From: Mayamaea pseudoterrestris
Taxonomy: Eukaryota > Bacillariophyta > Bacillariophyceae > Sellaphorales > Sellaphoraceae
NCBI GenBank assembly: GCA_027923505.1
Contig: BROI01000014.1
Location: 62,001 to 126,000, forward strand
Direction of reading: 5' to 3'
DNA length: 64,000 nt
In this document: positions 9,197-19,842 of the stretch, one piece after another
Numbering within the stretch: position 1 is the first letter of the stretch
Layout of the letters: every line of letters starts with the position of its first letter
Position numbers and translations under genes: made by a program
The notes under the pieces: model-generated
Database searches by the model: none
What the model was told of the DNA's origin: nothing
The model's input: only the letters and a program-made list of their open reading frames with translations

Positions 9197-11361
9197 GGCC
9201 CTGGGCCACTCCCCTTGCTTTGGGAAGCGGCCGCCGCCAGATATGATGATGGCGAAAGTGTGTTGGTGTTGTGGCGATTAGGACGTGGTGGCGACGAAAG
9301 GTCTGGAGTAGTGGCGGTAGCTGTGGCGGCAATGGCTTCTTGCCAACTTGAGGACCGGCCTGACTGGGCGCCCTGCTGCAATCGTTCGTTCCGTTCCTGC
9401 ATCAAGAGCTGTATCTGAGCCATGAGATGGTCCACCTTGGCATTGCTATCAAGAAGAGCGGCTTGCATAGTTTCCTTTTCTGCCTCCATAGCCTCCAGTC
9501 GGGCCTTGGTTCGAGCCGTAGTAGCCTGGGACTGCTCCGTCATATGAGACACTGCTGAACGGGCATCCTCCTCAGTCGTTTCTGCAATGAGCACGTCACG
9601 CCGGTGACGGGCCATATCATGGCCAGAGGCCTTGCTCCGCAAGTCAAAGACTGAGCCAGCTGACATGTCATCTTCATAACAGGAGTCCACTTCATAGTCA
9701 CCACCGAGAAAGTCAAACACGTCCTGAATTGCAGTGTCGGCTGGTGCTGTGAAAACGCCACGAGTAGCGTCGTACGTAACTTGCTCATTGGCCTCGCAGT
9801 AGGGCGTTGTAAAGCTAGCGCGTAAGTTGCAGTAGAAATCATGGGTTTGCTCGTCCGTGAGATTCATGGGGGCAAGAATGCTTGAGCCAAACTGCTTGAT
9901 GATGGCATAGAGGAATGGAATGACCGTCAAATACTTCTCAACATTATGCTTGTGGATGATTACCTGAATGGTCTTCTTGGCAATCAAGTTAATTTGCTCA
10001 AAGAGGAACAGACGGCCTGACGAGAGATCACCAGCCATATCAAACAAGATGCGAGCCAACGTGAGGTCAGTACCAGCAATCAGTGGACCATCAAGATTCT
10101 TGATACAGTGGATTGTTTCTGGAGGAGCGAATTGTCCAATGATCCGTTTGTGTTTGCTGCAGATTGTTATCATTTGTTTGCGACTTGCGAGCTCAGCAAC
10201 TTGCGTCGGAATGAATATTGTCCGAAAGTTGCCAGGATACACTCGTCCCGTTTCAATTCGGTGTGGGTACATGATCCGTAGCTTCTGGACAACCATGCCT
10301 GCATCAGCAGCAACGGCTTCCACAAACAAGCCTGGGATAGTCTTGAAGCCGCGAACTCCTGCCTTTTGCTTGATATCAACGACAATGCTGCCATCTGCAA
10401 GTGACTCCATTCCGGCATTGCCATTGTGGATGGTGACTGGAAGGCCAAGTGCTTTGGAGAGTTCGCGAGTCGCCGGCTGGAATTCCATGCCACGTGTGAA
10501 TGGGATAGCCCAGAAGTATCCAACGTCAATGGTCTCCTCAAACTGTAGCACATCCGCACTAATAACAAAAGTAGGAAGTGCCTGGTGGAGAAGGCGTGCC
10601 GTTTCGCGAGCCATGTCAGTTTCCGTCAAGTCGGGATAGTAGGAAAGCAACTTGGAGTTCCATCCAATGTACACACGAGTGTAGCACTTGATTTGGTTCT
10701 TGGGGCTGCTCAGCTTATGGAACCAATTCTGACGCAGGTTGTCGAAGGACTGGCTGGCAATATCGGCTGCTGTATACGCCGTGCAGTAAGTGCCCACCAG
10801 TGGGCCGTCAGAGCGCCAAGGATAGATGACTGGGGCCAAAGCTTTGTCATGCGCCTTCTTGTCGAGAACAAGTGTAGCTTTCTCGAGGTCTGGGTTTGGC
10901 TTGCTGTAGCTGACAATCTTGAGGTGTGTCAAAAGCTTGGCGAGATTGCGGATCATGGCATTGGCGGCGACTGGATATGGAGCTGTTGGATCCTCTGCAG
11001 GAGGGCAGCCAATGAGGAACCGATGCTTGTAGGTGCGAGGGAATTCGGTGAAGACTGAACTAGTTGGAAAGCGAACTCCTGGTGATGTGCTTGGCCGGCT
11101 GGGGGTCCGGTTGAGATTCGGGCGCTTGTTGCGGTTGCGAGCACTAGTAGACGTGGGCAGCTCCTCATTGTCAGTCATGTGAAGATCCGAGTTGGCGTCA
11201 TCATTGTCATCGGACGTATCACCTTCAGCATTGCCACGCTTGCTTGACAATGGTGTGGTGGCAGTGGAGACAAGTAGCGGCTTGTTGCATGATAGTTCGT
11301 CGTGAAAGTAGATAGGTTTAACTGGAGGAGGCCCACTTTCGTTGGAGTTAGAATCCGTCAT
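9193..11361 (-). CDS. LINE ORF1 protein, C-terminal coiled coil
   Basis: The ATG at 11361 gives 722 residues. The frame stays open upstream to a TTG at 11418, but that stretch is monomer sequence, so the ATG is preferred. The N-terminal 120 residues are Ser/Thr/Asn-rich and low in complexity. A large globular middle region of about 450 residues has no motif I recognise; no RRM and no CCHC knuckle were seen. A coiled coil lies near 600-670 (EDARSAVSHM to LMAQIQLLMQE). ORF1 proteins of LINEs usually bind element RNA; that role is assumed here from position alone. The TGA stop overlaps the ORF2 ATG in an ATGA tetranucleotide. Confidence 0.85.
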   Translation of the reverse strand: MTDSNSNESGPPPVKPIYFHDELSCNKPLLVSTATTPLSSKRGNAEGDTSDDNDDANSDLHMTDNEELPTSTSARNRNKRPNLNRTPSRPSTSPGVRFPTSSVFTEFPRTYKHRFLIGCPPAEDPTAPYPVAANAMIRNLAKLLTHLKIVSYSKPNPDLEKATLVLDKKAHDKALAPVIYPWRSDGPLVGTYCTAYTAADIASQSFDNLRQNWFHKLSSPKNQIKCYTRVYIGWNSKLLSYYPDLTETDMARETARLLHQALPTFVISADVLQFEETIDVGYFWAIPFTRGMEFQPATRELSKALGLPVTIHNGNAGMESLADGSIVVDIKQKAGVRGFKTIPGLFVEAVAADAGMVVQKLRIMYPHRIETGRVYPGNFRTIFIPTQVAELASRKQMITICSKHKRIIGQFAPPETIHCIKNLDGPLIAGTDLTLARILFDMAGDLSSGRLFLFEQINLIAKKTIQVIIHKHNVEKYLTVIPFLYAIIKQFGSSILAPMNLTDEQTHDFYCNLRASFTTPYCEANEQVTYDATRGVFTAPADTAIQDVFDFLGGDYEVDSCYEDDMSAGSVFDLRSKASGHDMARHRRDVLIAETTEEDARSAVSHMTEQSQATTARTKARLEAMEAEKETMQAALLDSNAKVDHLMAQIQLLMQERNERLQQGAQSGRSSSWQEAIAATATATTPDLSSPPRPNRHNTNTLSPSSYLAAAASQSKGSGPGP

Positions 11362-12560
11362 GATATCGGCAGAAGTTGATGGCCGATTCGTAAACTGATT
11401 AGATGCCGGTCGTTCCAATACCTTGATATCAAAGATGGTTAAGTTTGGCGGCTTGAGCAGCGTTTTTGGGCGAGTAGCGACGGAACAAGGGAGGTGGAGC
11501 TGGAGCAGTGCAGTACTTGATGGGGAAGTTGGACCTTAGGTATCTCAAGCAGTTGATGGACTCTTTGAGAACTGATTAGCTGCCAGTCGTTCCAATACCT
11601 TGATAGCGAAGACGGTTAAGTTTGAAGGCTTGAGCAGTCTTTTTGGGCGAGTTGTGCGACGGAACAGGGGAGGTGGAGCTGGAGTAGTGCAGTACCTGAT
11701 GGCAAAGTTGGACCTTGGATATCTCGAGCAGTTGATGAACTCTTCGAAAGCTGATTAGCTACCAGTCGTTCCAATACTTTGATAGTGAAGACGGTGAAGT
11801 TTGAAGGCTTGAGCAGTGTTTTTGGTTGAAGTTTGCGCGAGGAGAAGGGTGGCGGCGAGAGAGCAGTACCTGATGGCAAAGTTGGACCTTGGATATCTCG
11901 GGCAGTTGATGGACTCTTCGAAAACTGATTAGCTGCCAGTCGAGCCAGTACTTTGATAGTGAAGACGGTTAAGTTTGAAGGCTTGAGCAGTCTTTTTGGG
12001 CGAGTTGTGCGACAGAACAGAGGAGGTGGAGCAGAGCAGTACTTGATGGGGAAGTTGGACCTTGGATATCTCGAGAAGTTGATGGACTTTTCGAAAGCCA
12101 ACTAGATGCCAGTCGAGCCAGTACTTTGATAGTGAAGACGGTTAAGTTTGAAGGCTTGAGCAGTCTTTTTGGGCGAGTTGTGCGACGGAACAGGGGAGGT
12201 GGAGCAGTGCAGTACTTGATGGGGAAGTTGGACCTTGGGTATCTCGAGAAGTTGATGGACTCTTCGAAAGCCAACTAGATGCCAGTCGAGCCAGTACTTT
12301 GATAGTGAAGACGGTTAAGTTTGAAGGCTGGAGCAGTGTTTTTGGTTGAAGTGTGCGCTGGGATAGGGTGGATGGAGGGATGCAGTCCTGGATGGCAGAA
12401 TGGAGCTTGTGTAGTGCGAGATATTGATGGACTATTCGAAATCTGATTAGCTACTGCTCTTCCCGCTAGTTTGATGTAGAAGACTGTAAAGTGAGATGAC
12501 TGTAGGAGCGTTGTTGGTTAAGTTGTGGTTTGGTGATGGTTTGAAGAGGTCGGTGGAACA
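11362..12560 (-). repeat. LINE 5' UTR monomer array (about six units of 172-179 bp)
   Basis: A unit containing CTGATTAG, CCAGTCG, TGAAGACGGTTAAGTTTG and GTTGATGGACTCTTCGAAA (plus strand) repeats at about 11395, 11572, 11751, 11925, 12098, 12271 and 12443. The last unit is degenerate and fades out near 12560. The first, partial unit runs straight into the ORF1 start codon: TGATATCGGCAGAAGTTGATGG next to the ATG is the same part of the unit. Tandem 5' monomers carry promoter activity in mouse L1. A promoter role here is inferred from position. Confidence 0.8.
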
Positions 12561-12804
12561 AATTCGGTGCGGCGCTGTAGAAATGGTACTGGTCGTTACG
12601 TAGCGCGAGGTGTCACGAAATTTGAAAATGTGACTGGTGATTTCTCGGGGAATTTTTGGGTGATGAAGGTACTTGTTTGTTTATAAAGGTTATGGTGTTA
12701 AGATAAAGTCAGTGGTAAAGTTTGTTATATGGTTGATAAGGCTGGTAAAGTTTGGTATGTTTTGGTGTGTGACGCATCGACGGCAGCTCGTGACGTAGAA
12801 TTGT

Positions 12805-12820
12805 AAATGCCAAGGAACCA
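12805..12820. repeat. Target-site duplication of the LINE, right copy
   Basis: This is an identical 16-base copy of 3056-3071 at the 5' end of the LINE. In the host gene frame (minus strand) it codes VPWH, the same residues as the other copy. Confidence 0.8.
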
Positions 12821-15515
12821 TACGACATCGGATACACTGAAACGTGTCACCAACCTGCATGAAACCATGATCGAACAGCAGTGTCTCTAGGCTCGTCGCG
12901 GCGTTCGCCACAACAGCATCGATCTCTAATGCAGGAATCTCTGACATGGTTTCCGTCAATTGAGAAAGACGTTGGTACAGTATATTGAAGAACCGCCGCT
13001 GAGCGCCAAATTTGAGACTACTACATTGAAGCGAGTGAAGTTTCCGCACGTTCGACAGAGCTATCTTCAATTCCGCCGAGACGTACTGACAATTCTGGAA
13101 GTGCTGATTGAGCGATGTATTGAGCGCCGACGCAAAGTTATCGGGCGCTGTAGGAAATGATCGGCCCACTGGTGACACCGTTTGCGGCTGATGCAAGCAG
13201 TGGCGGCATTGTATACCCGCCATGCTTCGTCCGCGAGGATCGCTGCTCGGTTGGGCCGCCGTCACTTGCCGTAGCGCCAGGTAGACATACTCCGACACAA
13301 GGAACCGCTCGCTCGGTATAATGAGATTATTTTCAGAAGGATCCTCATCCCAGTTTTTCGCAGCTTCTTCCAACAAGATTTGCGTCCCCTCGTCCGTGCA
13401 GCGAGGAAATGCTTCAGGATATGCCAATCGATCATGATCCACCTTCTAATCATACATCGACCTGCGCTGCTGATGTAATTTTTGAGTAAACTCTGCCGAA
13501 ACAGCGGAAGTAACATCATCGGGTCTCGCTTCCTCCCTAAACGCTGCCGGCATGCTTGCCATTCGCGTGGTCATTTCCTCGACACTGACATCGGCTTCAC
13601 GCATGCGCGTCCACAGTTCATGGATCAATCGTCGCTGCGCTCCATACGGAAGCTGCGCCAATTGTCGACCATGCAGCTTCTTGTATGCTTGTAGCGCCTG
13701 CTTTAGCTCCACAGGCACGCGCAAACACTTGCTCAAGTGACCCGCAAAGGAAGTGGTAATGCTGGAACTCAAATTGTCTGCTGCCGAAGTAAACGAACGA
13801 CAGGACGAGTGCGGATCGTGTGTTCCGCAGTGCCGACAGCAAAAGCCGGCCAATCCCAGTCGCAAGCCTTGGGCTCGCTTGCCACGGGCACTAAAATCTA
13901 GCGGCAAAACGTGACAAATTTGCATTTGACGAATTAGCAAAAAGATAAAGTCAGTGACATGAGATTTATCGGCAGATCGTGAAAGGTTCTCCTGTAGACT
14001 GTCGGGTTCCAACAAGGCTTCGGCAAGGACGGCTTCCGCTTCTGGACTGGCCGTGATGCGAGTCATGTCCATCGAAACTGGCGCAGCCGCATTTGATGCC
14101 GAGGCATTGTTACTACTTTCGACATGAGATTCCTTGGCGTACTGCTTGCGACAAATGTCAAGCGCCAATGGACTAAGCTGCAAGTCGCGGCCAAATCGAA
14201 TGCCGCTACCAGTATCATGATTGACCAATCCAATTCGCTTGGCGGAAATATAGTAGTAACTTGCATGCGGCAAGTCCCGACGCACTCGTTTGGCGACTGC
14301 GTGTTCCTGCAAAAGTGTCTGCAACTTGATCTTTTCATCGGGCGGCAAGTGCGGACAGTTGTTTTCCCAATGCAGCTGCGGCTTTTGTTGACATAAGTTA
14401 TAAATGGCTGCCAGATTGGCTGGAAATGATATTGCTCCTGCTGGAATTGCTGCTATGGCTGTGTTATCATCCATTTGCGACTGTTGCTCTTGCGCTCGCT
14501 GGCAGTAAATGCATCGAACACCGACTCTGCCAAATGCAATGGAGGAACTCAGCTTGTACATTGCATTTTGACTCGTCGCCGAGAAGAATTCAAGACTATT
14601 GCGAATCCAGCAATGCAAATCGGAAAGGTACATTGGGTCTTCGGGCAGCGACAATCCAACGCTTCCTTCGTAGTAGCCCTCGTCCTGAATCGTCTGTTGG
14701 AGCGCCATTGGACGGTTGGCACGAATATTTTGTTGCTCTCGGGCGGCCTGCTCCTTTGTTTTGAGTCCAAGCATGAGATCAACGTCGACGGTAACGCTGC
14801 GAGTACCAACATATGAATGGTGGTTGATTGCTGCGTCATGGTGTAGCTCCGTTTCGTCTTGACTATGGTCGTCATCCGAGCCCTCCGTGTCGTAATTGGC
14901 CGTGATTAATTCAAGAAAGGATGGATATTTGCTGCGACGAATGAGCTTTTGTAGTTTGCGACGTTTCATTTCCTCCTTGGGGTCGTTCACTTCGGAATTC
15001 TGCTTGACCGTTTCAACATTGTTTGTAGACGGACTCGTCGTTATCAAGGCGGACGCTGCTAAATCTTGGTCCGTCATAAAATTCTGCAATTTCTCGTCAA
15101 CTTGTCGAGTAGAAGTTTCAGCCGCTGTCGATGTAGCAAATGCTTGCCTTGCTGTTGATGTCAATGGAGTAGTAGCGGTAGTAGGTCCATCCGGTCCATC
15201 AATGAACATGACTTCGTTACTGCTGCTAGCATCCTCGCTGAAATCACTGGCGTTGTACAATCCAGCAACTTGTTCTTTGTCATATTCTTCGTCGTCGTCC
15301 GTGTTATCCTCGGAAAACTCTACATCCGAGCCTCGTTGCTCCATGAAATCCAAGCCTTGTTGCTCCATGACTGCCGTCGCAGCTTCATATTCTTCATTCG
15401 CCAATCGATTAATTTCTTGCCGTGACGGCATGGCAGCGAATAACGCGTGCTGAAATAGCGCATGTCGAGGCGGAGATGCCTCCTCTCGCCTATCATTGGG
15501 AGAAGAATTGTTCAT
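12805..15515 (-). CDS. Repeated CxxC...HxnC-domain protein, 5' part, cut by the LINE
   Basis: ATG at 15515. The first open stretch (15515-13446) codes 689 residues and ends in TAG. The same frame then continues, open, through 13445 and into the LINE 5' UTR, where it stops at 12690. A GT...AG segment of 69 bases (13514-13446) that ends on this TAG could be a frame-neutral intron; otherwise the TAG truncates the product. The N-terminal 290 residues are acidic and Ser-rich. Then come related Cys/His units: VRCIYC with HWENNC (335-387), CCRHC with GHLSKC (559-597), and CRHC with GRSFPTAPDNF and QHFQNC (about 13200-13060). A fourth unit starts with CIRCRMVPWH and is cut by the LINE. The Cys/His spacing suggests zinc binding. 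I know no named function; a nuclear or regulatory role is speculation. Confidence 0.7.
13446..13514 (-). other. Possible 69-base in-frame intron
   Basis: On the minus strand the segment starts GTTACTTCC and ends GATTAG. Removing it joins PDD to KVDHDRLAY in the same frame and removes the only stop between two open stretches. It is shorter than the other introns in the window (72-291 bases) and its flanking splice signals are weak. A real stop codon or a sequencing error is the alternative. Confidence 0.35.
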
Positions 15516-15795
15516 TGTTTTGCATACGGAGCTTGGCTCTTACTGTTAATAGCTTTTATGGCTCGCTTTGATCTTTTTGATCCATGGTGCCAACGACGTG
15601 ACCGACCGCGTTAACCGCTACGACATGTTCGATGCATAACCACTGCGACTATCGCTTCGATGACGTTTCTTTCGTCCCTTTTGCATTCTTCACAATGGCG
15701 AAAACGGACCGATCTCCTTAGTTTTGCTTCACGGTAGCAACGATTGACGTGTCTCATAGAGCTATTGCCAACAAATTGCCAAGTTAGCTTTCGTT
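15516..15795. promoter_or_regulatory. Short divergent intergenic region (280 bp)
   Basis: These bases separate the start codon of the Cys/His-repeat gene (-) from that of the UDP-sugar pyrophosphorylase (+), so both promoters must lie here. No clear TATA box or named motif was identified. Confidence 0.4.
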
Positions 15796-18075
15796 ATGCG
15801 ATTTCTGATTGCCTGCTTTATCCCTTCGGTGGCTGCCTTTGGCATGCCATCCATTCCGTCGTCGTCCCATAGTGCTCATGTTCGCGGCAGCAGCAGCAGC
15901 AATCAACATATTTTGGCTTTTACAAATACGAAACTACATGCTGCTGCTGGATCATCGTCATCATCTACAGAATCTGCTACGTTGTCACCACCCGCAGCAA
16001 TACATGCTGACAATTGGAACTTGCTTTCGGATCGAGGACAAGCCGCCATGCAGCGACTGCTAGACCTGGACAAGAACAACAATGATCAAGCGCAACGGCA
16101 CGTTTACGGAGACTGGCCACTGGCAGGAACGGACGATGAAGGCAAGCGACGATTGGCCGAGCAGGTATGTCGAACAGAAGAACGATTAAAACGGAGCATC
16201 CTACAGTCTTGTCGTCGTCACTCATTGTATTTATCATTCATCTTTATAGCTTGCCGACTTGGATGCTGCGTATCCAGGTGGCTTGAAAGCCTATTTATCA
16301 AAGGCAAAGACACTGCTGAAAGAATCGGCAGACGGAATCAATCCCTTTGACGAATACACTGCTGAGATTCCAAACGGCGAGTACTTGTGCTACGAAAACA
16401 GCCACAAGGCAACCATGCCGTTTCGCGAGGCGGAACAAGTTGGATTGGAAGCATGCGCCGACGTTGCCTTTGTCCTGGTGGCTGGTGGGCTCGGAGAACG
16501 ACTTGGATACAGCGGCATTAAACTCAGCCTTGAGACAAACCTTTGCACGAATCAGTGCTATTTGGAGGTATACATGGAGTACATTCAGGACATGCAATAC
16601 TTGGCGCGGCAGCAAACGGGCCGGACGGACGTGAACATTCCCTTGGTCATTATGACATCGGGCGACACGGATGCACCGACCAGAGCGTTGCTGGAGGAGA
16701 ATGATTACTTTGGAATGGATCGCAACTTGGTATCGATTGTGACGCAAGACAAAGTTCCCGCGTTGAAGGACGGCGCGGCTGGACTGGCCTTGGATGAAAA
16801 TGATCGATGGTCGGTTCAAACCAAGCCACATGGTCATGGTGACGTTCACCAGTTGCTTTTCCGCGACGGCATTGTCGATAAATGGGAGCAAGAGGGCAAG
16901 ACACACGTCATCTTTCTTCAGGATACCAACGCTCTAGTGATGAACAGTATCGTGCCGACACTCGGAGTCTCAGTTACCAAGGGCTTCCACATGAACAGCA
17001 TATGCATTCCTCGACTGGCGGGCGAAGCAGCCGGAGCGATTACTCGATTAGTGTGAGTTGTTTTGAAAATGATTTTTGCTGGCTCGCGTCGCCAATATGA
17101 CGTTAACTGACTGCGAGACTTTCACATCATCTTTATTACAGACACAAGACGGATCCGGAAAAGAGCTTGGTCATCAACGTGGAATACAACCAACTGGATC
17201 CGCTCCTCCGCACACAAGGCGACTGCAAGGGTGATGTACCTGACTCAAGCACTGGATACTCTCCGTTTCCCGGAAATGCCAACAACATTATCATTGAAAT
17301 GGGAGCTTACGCCAAGACACTTCGCGGAGAAGACCAAGGTGTCGTCGTCGAGTTTGTCAATCCAAAGTACAAGGACGAATCACGCACAACCTTTAAGAAG
17401 CCTGCTCGACTAGAATGCATGATGCAGGACATTCCCAAGTTGTTTCAAAAAGAAATGGGCCAGTCAGCTAACATTGGCTTTACAATGTTCGACAGGTGGT
17501 TCACTTTTTCGCCCGCAAAGAATGCTATCGAGGCTGGTCGGGACGATGTTGCCAAGGGAAGCAAGGCACCCGGGACAATGTCATCGGCCGAGAGCGACAA
17601 GTATCTTCAAAACGCTCGTAAGCTAAAGCATGCGGGAGCAGACGTACATGTGGCAACCGACGATGAGCTTGTTGACATGGCTGGCATTCCAGTCACGCCT
17701 GGTCCTCGCATAATATTGAAACCGTCGTTTGGTATTTCGCAGCGAGAGTATCGCGCCAAGGTCAAGGGCCCCGTAAAGATCAGCGAGCGCAGTAGCGTAG
17801 TCTTGGGAGGCCACCATTTGACAATCAAAAGTTTGGAAGTGGACGGTGCTTTGATCCTTCGTTGCGGACCAGAAAGTTACGTGACGGTTGAAGACTTGCA
17901 AGTACAGAACAAGGGATGGGATCTGACACCATTGGATCCATCGAAAGACTATCCCGAGCATGTCAAGATTCGTGGATACACCATGACGAAGCACGAAACA
18001 ATGGAGATTATCATTAAGGAACCTGGTCACTTTATCGTCAAATCATCGGGCGAAGTGGTCAAGCAGGATACGTGA
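15796..18075 (+). CDS. USP: UDP-sugar pyrophosphorylase, probably plastid-targeted
   Basis: Three exons, 15796-16164, 16250-17052 and 17142-18075, give 701 residues. Both introns are GT-AG (gtatgt...tatag and gtgagt...acag) and the joins keep frame. The nucleotide-binding loop LVAGGLGERLGYSGIK lies near 199. KPHGHGDVH, FLQDTNALVMNS, VEYNQLDPLLR and GYSPFPGNANN follow in the order known for UTP-monosaccharide-1-phosphate uridylyltransferases (EC 2.7.7.64). These make UDP-glucose, UDP-galactose and other UDP-sugars from the sugar 1-phosphate and UTP. The N terminus is a signal peptide ending VAAF followed by a Ser/His/Lys-rich stretch. Diatom plastid proteins carry such a bipartite signal with Phe at the cleavage site, so plastid import is inferred. 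UDP-glucose in the plastid could feed sulfolipid synthesis. Confidence 0.9.
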
Positions 18076-18336
18076 TCACCACACTGGGCGATCTGCTGAT
18101 GTACTAAACTTCTTTTGTATAAAGAAAGCTTTCTGAGTATCGCATTGGCTATAAATGAATGTTTATCTTGAGACACAAATAGGGTACAGATGCAACCAAA
18201 TATAAACGGTCAGCAGTATGCGACCAATGGAAGGAGTCCGCCGGTGGATCAATTTTCGTCTTGGTGCAAAATGTGCATGCGCCCGATACTTTGTTTTAGT
18301 ATACTATGCAGAGTAGCATGCAAACAACCTATCTCA

Positions 18337-19206
18337 TTATCCAGACGACGGCGACGTTTGCAGTCCCAACTGCGTCCAGTCGGCTATGTAACCGGATCCT
18401 CGACATGGATGACAAACCTCAGAACCTTGGGCCTGGCATATCTTGCACGGCTGCGGCGTCATTCCTTGCAGGGCAAACATTTTGGAGCCGTGGCAGAAGC
18501 GACAGGCCACCATGCCCGTTCCGTGACATGACTTGCATTCCTCCGAGCATGATTCTGGTTTTTCAACCTCCTTGAATGATCAAAACGAATCGCAAACGGT
18601 AAGTTGACGGAGCGTGACAGGCGCATGCGCATGGCGCACTTTTCGCTTTATACTTGTATACGTACACACTCCTCCTGATTCTCCTGCATTTGCCAAGCCA
18701 TTTCCAATCCTCGTCGTGCCTGCGAGGGATCCACCTTGGATGTTCGTTCGTGTACAGCATCATGTCCATCTTTGACAAGATTGTAAAGCTCCTGCTCCAT
18801 GATTTGCGAATCAGTCGCAGCCGAAGAGGCGCCTTCTTCCTCATCGTCGTTGCTATTACTGCTGTTGTCAGGAAAGACCATCTTGTCCCAGTCAATCTGA
18901 GATAGTGACAAGAGTTTTATATTGTTAGCGATTGCATGTTTCATTGCGATTGTCGTTTTTTAATGGTTCCTTGGTGTAACTTGTTCCGTCAGCGCAGTGT
19001 ATCATACATACCTCACATTCACCTTCCGGATCAGCGTCGCAATCCTCCAAAAACTCCTCCTTTGGTGGCCCCATCTTCAAGGCAAACTGTGTTTGCACAG
19101 ATTGTCTCATTGCATATCGCAATGGAAAAGTGCGGGGCGCCCATGCGGTTGTTGACGGAAAAGATGATGCGATGACGGCGATCAGAATGGAATGAGCGAA
19201 TCGCAT
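18337..19206 (-). CDS. DnaJ-type zinc-finger protein (BSD2-like), probably plastid-targeted
   Basis: Three exons, 19206-19012, 18896-18666 and 18570-18337, all phase 0, give 219 residues. Donors are gtatgt and gtacgt; acceptors end ctcag and tcaag. The last exon carries CKSCHGTG, CRFCHGS, CKICQAQG and CHPCRGSG, the four CxxCxGxG-like motifs of the DnaJ cysteine-rich domain, without any J domain. The third motif has Ala-Gln where Gly is usual. The N terminus is a signal peptide ending TTAWAP, where Trp can stand for Phe in the diatom plastid motif. Small plastid proteins of this kind include BSD2, a Rubisco-assembly chaperone; other plastid DnaJ-like zinc-finger proteins are the alternative. 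The gene is easy to miss because no single frame spans it. Confidence 0.82.
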
Positions 19207-19842
19207 GATTCGCGGCTGATTTGCAGTGATTGACTGCTTGGAAATTGTTTCGACGTGAAATTACACTACTGATCACAATGGACGTTTCTGCTGACTATAC
19301 TGGCTGGGTGCCTTTCTTTGTTATTTGAAACCAGCAAACATGGATCCAGAATCCAGCGTCAACCCGAGCAGCTGCGCGTCGATGTTTGCTAATTAGTACC
19401 GGTATGACAACTTGCTATGTTATGGTCGCAACGCAATGGTATTGTGTGCCGAGTGTGATGATTAAAGAGTACAGTATTTACTCCGTAAGCTGTTCAATAA
19501 ATATTGCTGGCAAGCAGCTCCAGTGGAGAGACGATGAATAGCTTGATGCTCAGAGCCGTGTATCGCGCACGATATAATCGGCAGTCGCACCTCGTGGATA
19601 ACCTTACGACAGCTGAGAGCCCAGCAACCGCTCCCCCTTTAACATGCATTTAACTTGCAGCGAACAGTGTTAAGATTAGGCAGTGTGCATGCTATAAATT
19701 GTTTATAGTGAAATATTTATATAAGATGCAGGTTCTTGGTCTCGCAGTCGTTCTCGTTTATCTTGTTTGCCCCAACAGAGAAAGCATTTCGCAAGCCACG
19801 TTGCATTGCATTAAGTTGAAAGCATGCACATACGCATTTTCG
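19207..19842. other. Intergenic, nothing recognised
   Basis: About 635 AT-leaning bases lie between the start of the DnaJ-type zinc-finger gene and the end of the MYB gene. No open frame of note, RNA gene or repeat was found on either strand. Confidence 0.6.

Larger units (their letters stand above)
3072..12804 (-). mobile_element. Full-length non-LTR retrotransposon (LINE, APE endonuclease/RT/RNase H type)
   Basis: The element is 9.73 kb long on the minus strand and bounded by 16-bp target-site duplications. In order it has a 5' UTR with tandem monomers (12804-11362), ORF1 (11361-9193), ORF2 (9196-3419), a 3' UTR of about 340 bp and a short TTA-repeat tail instead of poly(A). Both ORFs are open from end to end and the duplications are identical, so the insertion looks young and the copy may be competent. 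It lies in the same orientation as the host gene it splits. APE endonuclease, reverse transcriptase and RNase H domains in ORF2 place it with APE-type LINEs. The clade cannot be assigned without a tree. Confidence 0.92.

Noticed and set aside
11616-12274. Minus-strand frames in the LINE 5' monomers
   Set aside because: They are repeat-unit translations that change frame with unit length. Treated as upstream monomer sequence, not genes.
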